Positions 55,228-64,000 of a DNA stretch of 64,000 bases are shown piece by piece. The notes beneath the pieces were generated by a model. That model was given only the letters and a program-made list of their open reading frames with translations. It ran no database searches and was not told where the DNA came from. The DNA comes from Cadophora sp. MPI-SDFR-AT-0126 (taxonomy: Eukaryota > Ascomycota > Leotiomycetes > Helotiales > Ploettnerulaceae): contig JAGMVK010000001.1 of the NCBI GenBank assembly GCA_020747065.1, forward strand, positions 1,550,001 through 1,614,000, in the 5' to 3' direction. Numbering within the stretch: the first letter of the stretch is position 1; the number at the start of each line of letters is the position of its first letter. The position numbers and the translations under genes are program-made.

Positions 55228-58200
55228 CTAGTAAGACGACTCCTTCCCCTCTTGTCGCAGAGCCTTCAGCGAAGTCTCATAGTCCTTCTCGATCCACTCC
55301 CAGTAAGTGTGCCAGATTTGATGATGACCAGATTGTGGGCCGCCGACACTGCTCGCACTGGGAATGGAGGCGTGAAGCAAGAGCGAAACTCTCAAGCAGC
55401 TCTTGACGGCCTCCTCCTGCTTTTCGAGCTCTTGCTTGACAGCGTTGTCCTTAAGCTTGATGGAGATGATTTGGCGGTAGCAAGTAGCGATGGCATCGAG
55501 GCGACGGGCTGTCTCATCTGGGTCTAGGACGATGAGCTTGGTGAGCATGAGGTTGCAAAGGGAGCGGATGTCGTGCTCGTCCTGGAGACCGGCGATTATG
55601 CGGTCGTAGAAGTCTACTATGTTGAGACGGGAGAATGCGGTTTCCATGAGAGAGTACAGGGTCTCATAGGCGCTCTGTTTGCGAAGTCAGCATTGCATCT
55701 TATGAAGAAATTGACACACATACCTTTCGGACCTCGAGGCCATCGTCAATCTTATGTTTGAAGGGGCCCATGTTGACTTCTCGGATCAAGCCAGTGTTGA
55801 TGTTTGATTCATGCATGACAAGTGGCATGAGAATACCAAGATTTGGAATGATCAAATCAGGCTTATTGTGAGCAGCAGAGTTGAGAGTCGTGAGAGCAAG
55901 GCGACGGTTCTCAAGTTCCGTATCACGAAGCATGACGGTAAGCATCTCGATAAGAATGGAGTGCAGGACGGTATCAAAGATCTCATCATTCTCGGCCAGT
56001 GTGTATCGAATTGCTTGGATAGCCATTGCTCGGACTGCTGGAGAAGAATTGCCTAGGTATGCCTAAACCTATTAGCCACACATCTCAATTTTAGAAGTAC
56101 GAATATTACCTTTAGCTCCGGCATATATGTTTTTGGATCGATGATAGCAACTCTTCCAATACACTCTGCTCCAACAGCCTTGTTATCCTCGGACTGGGAT
56201 GCCTTCAACAAACGGTCCCAAATCGCCTTCGTGTAGCTGCTGATATCAAGCGAGTTTTGGCTGGCTTGCTGAAGAATTTCTTTGATAGAGTGAAGTAGCA
56301 GATACTGAGCATTTCCACCCTTGTCCATTATCGCCAATAATTCTGGTAGATAGACCGCAGTGTTACCTGCACCTGCCCGTCCGAGAGCAACTGCAGCGGC
56401 AAGAGGCACTTTATCAGATGCAGTTTTGAATTGTCCTGTAAAGGTTGATGGTTGTAGTGGAGACTTCGCTCCCATTCTTAGTCCAGCTTCACCGAGGACG
56501 GCAAGTGCAAGGCATCTCCGAGCATCATCAGACTCCGGATTGACGACTTCTTGCAAGAAATTGTCGATGTTGACACCAACGGAAGGGCCACCATAAACCA
56601 AAAGCGTACCTATAACCTTTCCGACAACAGCAGGATCTCCGTTGATGCTTACATTTTGTAAAAGTCCAGCCATGAGCTTCTGGCCAGCACCCTTTTGGCC
56701 AATGTTCATGACTAAAGTCAACACTGCCTCAAGAACTGCTCCACCCAATGGCGCAGTCAAGAGCTCGCAAAGACCAGCATTGAGTTGATCGGTAACAACA
56801 AGTTCTGGACTGTCAGCAACCAAAGCCGAGAGAACGAGGAGCGCAGGACCAAGAAGATGAAGGTCCGAGGTTGTGAGAAGTGGCAATAGCGCGCTGACGA
56901 GGCCTTGAATCGTAGGTGCATCGAGGGCACTTCTACTAGCCGGGGCAACTACCAAGTTCTTTAATGCCGCAAGACTGGCACCTCTCAAAGACCGATTAGC
57001 CTTTCGAAGCTGAGCCGAGAGTTCGAGTGAGACCTCTCTGATCCATTTTGGCTGTAATTGATCCTTGCTACTAGTCAAAGCAGCAACAGTGTCAATTGCG
57101 TGCACAGCGGCAAGTCGAGTTGTCTCGTTCTTCAGTCTCTCGTTCAAAAGGTCTAGTGCAGAAGTCCGATCAGCAGCAGAGAGTAGCGCTGAGCCCTCTG
57201 GGCTTGCAGTGCGTGCCAGTAGGATACCAAGAGCCTGAATTGCGCGTTGACGAACCTCCAAATCCGCGTCGTTTGCTGACACACGGCTGACAATGACCTT
57301 GAAGAGCTGCTGGAGATCCGATTGATACTTCTGGTGTGCTAATCTCGACCGTGGCGGCGTGAGTGCCTTGACCAGCTGTTCAACGGTGCCAATAGCTTCG
57401 CTGGAAATCTTATAGTATTTGTCGTTCACAGCTTTTACAACACCAGGTATGATCTTCGGTAGATACGGTTGTAAGACACTGGAAGAGTGCGTCGATGCAA
57501 TGTCACCAATTAGATGGAGCGCTGCAACTCGTAGAGTGTTGGCTGTTGCTGAAGCAGCTCCACCGCTGCTGATCATGGTGGAAGAGCTTGTTGAGCCCGA
57601 TGTTGTCTTCACTGCGTCGATCAAAGGTTCCACAATTTGACCAAAGTATTCCGATAAGCCACCGTGCTGAACAGCGACAACATCATCCAATAAGTTGATC
57701 AATGCCTGCTTTGTTGGGATGGAATTTCCCTTGAGGAGCTTGGTCGTTGCTTTGATCAGGGACGGGCTCAAGCGAGCCAGGTCCGCCCGGGGCCCAGACG
57801 CTGGGACAGGTTCTATAGTCGGGGAAATAAGACCAGCAGACATAGAGAGCAGGCCCTTCGTATCGAAGTTGGTCGTGCTACTTTCTCTTCTACGCTTTCG
57901 GCCTTGTGGCGGGTGGTTGACATAATCAGAGCCATCATCTACCGTGAAAGACACCATAATTCCTTCCCCGGTCTTGCGGACTAGCGAGGCAAGCGTTGAG
58001 ATGACCTCAAGACGTACATTCTCTTCTCGCTCCGTGAATCTCTGCACAAGAATGGGGGCAACCTGTGAGTACAAAGTGCCATCGTCGAGGAGATCACCAC
58101 TTCCACGGGTTGAGATGAGTGTGTAAAGAGCCTTTGCGGCGCAACGTCGAACCTTCCAGCTCGCATCGTCGTCATCGTCATCAAATCCGGCTTCGGCTTC

Positions 58201-59439
58201 AAAATCATCGTCATCGTCGAAATCGTCCATGTCATCTTCATCTGGCTGAGTACCACCCATTTCCTCGTCGTCATCATCATTATAGTTCGGGTCATATTTG
58301 AGGAATCGGAGAAGGGCAGAAATTGTTTCCTCGGTGTAAGCACGCATCTCTCCACCACATGAAGACAGAAAGCCATCCAGCGCAATCAATGCTGCCTCGC
58401 GAACATCATCTGTTTCTGGGTCTGGCTCTCCATCCTCAGCAGAGTTCTCCTTTTGATCGTCTAGCTCCTGTTGACTAAGGGCAGACAAGACGAATGGAGC
58501 AAGAGTTCTCAGATACGGGCCAAATCTTGACGAAATGGATCGGGCCATAGATCCAAGAATTGTGATGTATAGTCGTCGTTGAACAAGTGTGAGATGTGGA
58601 TTTCGCAGGCTTTCGATCAGCTGAGAGATGAAGCCACTCAAGCCATCATCGGTGAGATAGATTGCCAAGATGGACACTGCAACGACTGTTCGCTTCTTGA
58701 CTACCGAGCTTGCTCTCTCAGTCTCCAAAATCGCGACTAGAAGAGCTTGAAGGGCCTCAACTTCAGCCTGCTGCAACATCGGTCCATAGCATCTGACGAC
58801 CTCGATCAGAACATCCACCGCTTCCGGGTCTATCTCCTTATTCGAATCCAGATCCAACATACCAGCAGGCGCAGATGGAAGCTTCATGTTACTCTTCGAC
58901 GATTGTTTTAGGATCACACGTCCGAGGAGTCTTGGTATTAGAACTCTGCTGAGTGCCTGATAGGACTCGGTAACTTCCTTCGTAGGCGCAACGCCGCTCA
59001 TGGGTCGTGGTAGTGTTGTGACAACTGTTCGAAGAGCCATCGCAGGAATGGAATTGTCGACCGAGTTTTCTGTATTGAGGAGCGATAGCTTCTCAATCAG
59101 AGGCGGCACGATGCTAAGTGGAATCTTTGTGACGAGCGGACCGAGACTTTGAGACGTTAGCTATGGGTCTCGCTCAACTGCAGATACTATCTCATACCAT
59201 TTAATGGCCAAATTCTGAACCTCTCCATTCTGATCATCCAATGTCTTCAGAATACCATCAACAGCTCGAGCTGCAGTATTATAATCATTGTGCAGGAAAT
59301 CCGGCTTCGCAATTGTGAGGGCCTGGCAGAGATCGTTCAATGACATGAATCGGTAGTCTGGATCGGCATCGTGGAGTTTAGGTAGCAGTTGGGCAACTGT
59401 TTGCGAGGTGGGGTTTTGGTTCATCTGGTTCGACGACAT
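55228..59439 (-). CDS. Cullin-associated NEDD8-dissociated protein 1 (CAND1/TIP120-like)
   Basis: A HEAT-repeat protein that binds unneddylated cullin-Rbx1 and exchanges substrate receptors of SCF-type ubiquitin ligases. Four exons (59439-59198, 59146-56110, 56062-55724, 55674-55228) with introns of 51, 47 and 49 bp give 1354 residues, against 1230 in human CAND1. The start at 59439 (MSSNQMNQNPTSQTVAQLLP) leads into KLHDADPDYRFMSLNDLCQA, the family's first HEAT repeat. Splicing gives VQNLAIKCLGPLVTKI. An acidic loop (DDDDDEEMGG, DDFDDDDDFEAEAGF) lies around residue 320, where the human protein also has an acidic insertion. DASWKVRRCAAKAL and NEIFDTVLHS-like repeats follow. The C-terminal HEAT part with GPFKHKIDDGLEVRKSAYET is typical of the TIP120 domain. 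Full-length and intact. Confidence 0.95.
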
Positions 59440-60071
59440 GATGACGGCGGCAGTATCTAGGTCGAACAAACAGAAAAAAGTATGATCGGAAAGACGACAA
59501 ATCAGGGAAGAAATGGACGCTGTGACCATGTAGCCGTAGATGTTGTGCTTGGGAAACGTGAATGAGGATGGCAAGATTCTGGTGTTTGAAAGTCAGTGAA
59601 TGGAGCTCTCTGCCTGGAAGGTCTCTGAAAGGTGATCAAGCTGCAGGCAGGCAGGCTCCTGTGAGCGCGCCTAGTTCTGCCTGATTCGCTGGAACTTACA
59701 CTGCAAATACATGCGGGAACGCATTTCACAGGTCTTGCGCAGGAACAAGACGTGGTGTATTCGTAGATAGAGAAATGGAGGGGGTTGCTCCCGACTCCAA
59801 CTTGATGTTGATAATATTGGTGGGGTCGGTCCGCTTGCCGAAGCCTTTCCTTGGTGCTGGTGCTGGTGCTGTTGGTGGCGCTGCACGTGAGATCCTTCTC
59901 CGAAAGCTGTTCCTGGGACATCCGATTCCGATTCCAGCCATCTTCTTTCTCAAGCTTCTCTTCCTCCCAATTGCAAATGTACGTCTCTGCCAACAAATGC
60001 ATCCAAAAGCACACACTGATAAATCACAGCACTTGTATCTCTGGACTTAACTGTTCAGTCGTTTCAAAGCA
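59440..60071. other. Divergent promoter region, CAND1 and mitochondrial protein gene
   Basis: About 630 bp between divergent starts. Open frames on both strands are low-complexity, including (GGTGCT)n around 59848-59873. No gene supported; both promoters must be here. Confidence 0.5.
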
Positions 60072-60908
60072 ATGGCATTCTCAAGAGTCTCTGCATTGCG
60101 CTCCTGCATCCGAGCTGCCAGACCAACAGCTTCGAGACCTCAAATTTTCCGTCAAATCGCTCGACGAGGCTATGCCAGTGGAGGTCATGAATCTGCGAAG
60201 GCCGGGGGTGATGCTATCTGGTATGTTGATCTACAATTGCAATTTTGCTCTTCAAATTTAACCAACGACGTCATTAGGGCTGCTGGAGCTGTTGCAGTGA
60301 CCGCACCGGCCTGCTGGTGGATCTTGTCGAATAGCCCAGATACCTCTCATGGCCATGGAGATCACGGTGGCCACGGTGAGAAGCATGAAGAGGAGCACAA
60401 GGACGAGGCCGAGGAGGAATCCAAAGATGAGCCAGAAGCCGAGGAGAAGTCTGAAGATGCCGAGGAGAAGACCGATGACAGTGACAAGTCTGAGGAATCC
60501 GACAGTGAGGACGACAAGAAGGATGCAGATACTCCAGAAACCTCTGATGAAGAAGACAAGTCGGACGAGAAGAACACCAAGACGTCTACCCCAGATGCCA
60601 AGGGAGACAACAAGAAGAGACTTGAGAGCAAGAAGGGTACCAAGGCTGGAGAGTCGGATTCGGAGGACGACGGCGAGGTGAGCTGACTTCATATGACGAT
60701 TGGCCAGGGCTGACAAGTTTAGGCTGCTCCTTCAAAGCCCACTGGTGGCAAGAACTCCCAGAGCGCAAAGCAGGAAGGGCTCACCAATACCGATACCAAG
60801 CACTCCACCGATATTGGCAATGATCCCAGCAAAAGCAAGAAGGCAGAGGGCGGACCTGACACTGCCAAAGTTAAGGGCACTGTCGACCCCAAAAGACCAC
60901 AGGTATAA
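60072..60908 (+). CDS. Mitochondrial single-pass membrane protein with acidic His-rich tail, function unknown
   Basis: Three exons (60072-60220, 60278-60677, 60723-60908; introns 57 and 45 bp) give 244 residues. The N-terminus is a clear mitochondrial presequence, rich in Arg/Ser/Ala without acids (MAFSRVSALRSCIRAARPTA, ending near RRGYASGG). One hydrophobic segment (AGAVAVTAPACWWILSN) follows, made whole by the first splice. The rest is a low-complexity tail. It begins with a His/Gly cluster (TSHGHGDHGGHGEKHEEEHK), then long Glu/Asp/Lys/Ser runs, and ends in a Lys/Gly/Ser stretch. I recall similar unnamed proteins in other filamentous fungi but cannot assign a function. Respiratory-complex accessory protein or a metal-handling inner-membrane protein are guesses. 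A GTATAATC next to the stop might be another donor, so the 3' end could extend. Confidence 0.8.
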
Positions 60909-61534
60909 TCTTGATTCTCTAAAAGCCACTTTTCAGTCTCATCATCATACGATGTTCTCATAGCTCCGCCTCTTTTAGGGGGTCGCGCTGTGCTGACAAG
61001 CCTTTAGTCTGAGAAGTAGACATTACAAGTTCTGCTCATAATATAGGGAGGTACTTCAAATGAACGCAATGGAATTTCATGCCTGGGTGGATGTCTCCTT
61101 CCTGTAATTTAATGTAAATGTCCAAAAGTGCATCTTCACGTCGGGAGATGGGTGTCAACTGCTTTCCTTTACGTTTAAATCTCGATGGGTATGTTGTTCT
61201 TACCGTTTTGGGGTCGAATACTTTGTTCGGCAGGTAGGTGCAATCGACCGTTGGAAACATCATTATTTCCGTTTCTTATGTACTCTGTTCTCTCAACATC
61301 ATCAAGGACTACATCATTTTTACCGTCATCGGCATCATAGTATCTCTACGGCGCATTGCATCGTGAGTGCCAATCTTATCATTAGTGCTCCACGAATGGC
61401 CAGGTTGTATGCCAGGCTTCCAAGTACTCGAGGAGTCTCTGTCACTCCTTAACCATGTAATGCTGCCTCTCTTGATTACCTAGGATCACCCACTGACAGG
61501 TAATAGAACTTCGATCATCGAAAACACTATTCAC
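60909..61534. other. Intergenic, about 630 bp
   Basis: 3' flank of the mitochondrial gene and promoter of the PLAC8 gene. A 75-codon minus-strand frame (61263-61036) is not supported by any motif. Confidence 0.45.
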
Positions 61535-64000
61535 ATGGAGCTGTCAACCAACGACTTATCTCAAACGCCACAAGCTCAAGCAGCAACCCCAATACACCGA
61601 GACTCAGTTGTCAGCTTCGAACTTATCCAGGCATCTCCAAGACACTCGTTCCCTATGGCCCCTCGACAAGTGATGAGTGCTTATACTGCCATGCTTCCGC
61701 GATCGGCGCATCCGCAGACAGATGGCGGAAACGAGGGCCTGCCTTACAATGGCTGGATGAGTCAATTCTGTGTTGAACCTCGAGATGATATCAGGTGAGT
61801 GCTTCTTGCCCCCAAGGATGCATCGGAGGACTCATGCCTGCATGTCCTCGACGAATCTTATATTGTTCAGTCTACATGGATACTGACATTCATATCAAGT
61901 ACATGTTGCCTAGGGTTCTGGGTTCCTTGTGCCTTGTACGGGAAGACTCATTGGCGGTTGAAACAGATCATTCGAGGCAAGGACGCATCTAATTCGACAT
62001 GGAAGTCGAAGGACGGTTGTAACACTGCGTGTTGGGCCTGGTGTGGTCTGGCAAGCTGTCTTTCTATGCCTATTTCCGGTAAGATTGTAGATCCTATCTT
62101 ACAGCTTCTGTCTACATTCCTTTCCAAGCAGCAATCTTGGTCATTCCGAATCACTAACTCTTGTGGTGATTTTCAGGAATTGTCATCGGCATCCAGAGGG
62201 CACAGATCCGAGGTACCTATGGTATCAAGGGTAATTGCGCGTCCGATATTGCCCTTGGAATGATCTGTCCGTCGTGTACGCAGATGCAGAACGATCGCGA
62301 GATACGAGCTCGAGAAGGGGATGTGAGGATGAGATACAACCCAAAATACCTCAAGGATGAGCAGTATGGGCTCATCAACACTCAACCCACACCAACTCAG
62401 CCTATGGTATACAACGGTCCTCACATGGTTTCGGACCATGCTACAGGGCAAAACATTCAAAACTCTGAAGCACCGAATAAGTTGCGGAAGAAGAGTGATC
62501 CCGCTCCTGCCAGCACAAAATCAAAATCCGAACGTCACCAATGCAAAATTGATGGAAGAAAGCGTCCTACTGCACGTGAACTCCAATCCCAACATCAAGC
62601 GAGGAAGAAGGCACTCTCCAGAAGTGCTCCGAAAATCCTGGTCACTCAATATCAAGACGAACCACCAACTGTGAAGCCCGCTAACAAGACAGGTAAATAT
62701 GGCAAGAAAGGCATGTCCTCCCAAGTCCTTCTTTCTTTCACATTTAGATTATGCCAGGAGGCTTACAGCCTCCTTACAATTCGGAAATATCCTGAGATTG
62801 GTTTCGCACTATGAATGCCAGCTAGCATACTGACTTCGAGTGTCCACAGGTAAAATCCTCGGCAAATTCTCGTCTACCAAGCAAGAGACAGTTCCCGAAG
62901 AAGCCAACACTACCCGAGAAAGTACGGAGCCGCTCTCCCGGCAACACACACTTGTAGAGAGGGATGTTGTCGGAGTTGAGGATGATGTCAATAATCGCAG
63001 ACTTCAAATTGAGCACACTATCGTAGACTGCACTACAGTTGAGCATCCAGCATCCGAGCAAAAAAAGTCCATCGGGCCCCGAGAACACATGATCGTAGAA
63101 TGTGTCACAGTGGAGAAGGAACCGGCTGTGAAAAAGGAATCATCTGGTCCTCCGCAACACATGATTACAGAATGTGAAACCGCAATCGTGGAAATCTCTA
63201 CATCCAGAGTAGCCGAAGAACATCGCCTCGAAGACTGTGATACTGTGCCTGTATCAGAGGATCAGCCTCCAGCCCAGGAACTCTCCTACGTTCACGACTT
63301 CACTGACTGCCCTGTTGATAAGGCCATTCTTGATTATTATGAGAAGGAAGAAAAGAAGGCTCAGCAGCATGAACTTACAGATCGCATTCGAACGAGGCTT
63401 CCTACAGAGCTGATGCAAGTCAACAAGCCTCATACTCAACATACTCTAGCCGAGTGCTCCGAGGATGAGGACACACCACCAAGCTCTCCAAGTCGTCATA
63501 GAAGTACGAGCTATAATATGGACCGCAGGAACAAAGACCAAGGAAACTCAAGACAACATCGTCTCGTCAGCTGCCCAACCCCACCAGTTCTCTCTCACCA
63601 TGTCGCGGAGAATGCGCTTGCGATCAACAGCGAAGACAGCCAGGCAACGCAAAGACCCATCTATCATGACCAGCTACGTGCGGAGGAAATAAAGATTTCA
63701 ACTGATGGGGTCAGTAGCGGCAGTGCCAGTGGGAGTGGCGAGACAAATTCTGGAGGCAGCACCGAGGACCCTGCCAATCCTGACGTTGTTCGCCGGAAGA
63801 GAAGACGCCACAAGCAACATAAAAAAGTCATTGCCCAATTTCCTATCACCGCAAGCAGTGAGAACAAGCCCACACCCAGCACATCAGGTTCTGCTCAATA
63901 TGCAATTGAGCAGGTTCTTGCAGCAAATGGTGGCAAGCGAGACAAGCCACAGAAGGGTGGTGAGTCGGAGAAGCAGAGCAAGCAGAAGGGTAAACACAAT
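61535..64000 (+). CDS. PLAC8-family Cys-rich membrane protein with long repeat-bearing tail, 3' end cut by window
   Basis: Exons 61535-61794, 61900-62078, 62177-62692 and 62850 to beyond the right edge. The introns are 105, 98 and 157 bp. After an about 75-residue leader the PLAC8 domain begins with YNGWMSQFCVEPRDDIS. TCCLGFWVPCALYGKTHWRL, a Cys/Trp segment (GCNTACWAWCGLASC), IRGTYGIKGNCASDIALGMI and CPSCTQMQNDREIRARE follow. This is the family's two Cys-rich halves with hydrophobic stretches. PLAC8 relatives act in plasma-membrane Ca2+/metal handling or cell-size control in other eukaryotes; the role here is unknown. A Lys/Ser linker leads into a tail of at least 380 residues with about nine copies of a degenerate motif H-x-[LIM]-x-[DES]-C (see findings). 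No stop is reached in the window. Confidence 0.88.
62850..63580 (+). repeat. Degenerate His-x-Leu-x-x-Cys protein repeat in PLAC8 tail
   Basis: Within the open PLAC8 tail the peptide pattern QH-x-[LIM]-[VEAT]-[DES]-C recurs at 15-35 residue spacing. Examples: IEHTIVDC, REHMIVEC, PQHMITEC, EEHRLEDC, THTLAEC-like TQHTLAEC and RQHRLVSC. Related copies without the Cys are RQHTLVERD, QQHELTDR and LSHHVAEN. Nucleotide identity between copies is low, so the unit is conserved as protein rather than as recent DNA duplication. Confidence 0.65.

Noticed and set aside
58140..58300. Asp-rich tract in CAND1 as an abnormal insertion
   Set aside because: CAND1 proteins generally have an acidic insertion at this HEAT repeat, so it is a family feature.
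60258..60716. 152-codon minus-strand hydrophobic frame
   Set aside because: Antisense of the Glu/Lys-rich tail of the mitochondrial protein; apparent membrane segments are a codon artefact.
1..64000. Transposable elements, CRISPR arrays, bacterial-type operons
   Set aside because: No transposase or reverse-transcriptase motifs, no long terminal or inverted repeats and no spaced repeats of CRISPR type seen; a eukaryotic gene layout throughout.

Overview
This window comes from a filamentous ascomycete (Pezizomycotina). Genes are spaced and lie on both strands. They are split by short introns (mostly 42-190 bp) with GT..AG ends and CTRAC-like branch sites. The proteins are typically fungal: an AA9 polysaccharide monooxygenase, a tannase-family esterase, a LaeA-like methyltransferase, a Zn2Cys6 regulator and the mitofusin Fzo1. 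A Leotiomycetes origin is my guess from general protein style; I cannot prove it without a database. I rebuilt all splice junctions by eye from reading frame and splice signals. I saw no tRNA, rRNA, CRISPR array or intact transposon.

Layout. 0-15 kb: the 5' two-thirds of a DNA polymerase alpha B-subunit gene (minus, running off the left edge), a small unknown two-exon gene, a secreted Cys-rich GPI-type protein, the AA9 enzyme (with a 35-base G run in its first intron) and the plasma-membrane Na+(K+)/H+ antiporter NHA1. 15-23 kb: a C6 regulator whose zinc cluster lacks its first half, two SAM methyltransferases and a GNAT acetyltransferase. No biosynthetic core enzyme lies beside them.

24-37 kb is the most accessory-looking part. 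It holds a single-pass membrane protein with a fucose-lectin-like ectodomain, an unrecognised 418-residue protein, an unusual ammonium transporter with an enlarged TM5-TM6 loop and a divergent tail, and a 1258-residue protein that joins a Cys-rich N-terminus, a P-loop GTPase, a RING finger and a catalytically intact patatin phospholipase. This last gene is my main candidate for an undescribed system, by analogy with fungal NLR-like innate-immunity or incompatibility proteins.

37-61 kb is conserved housekeeping: UTP14 head-to-head with mitochondrial ribosomal protein mL41, archaemetzincin, a tannase/feruloyl esterase, a PP2C phosphatase, VPS2 (ESCRT-III) head-to-head with FZO1, CAND1 and a small mitochondrial membrane protein. 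The right edge cuts a PLAC8 protein whose long tail carries a degenerate His/Cys repeat.
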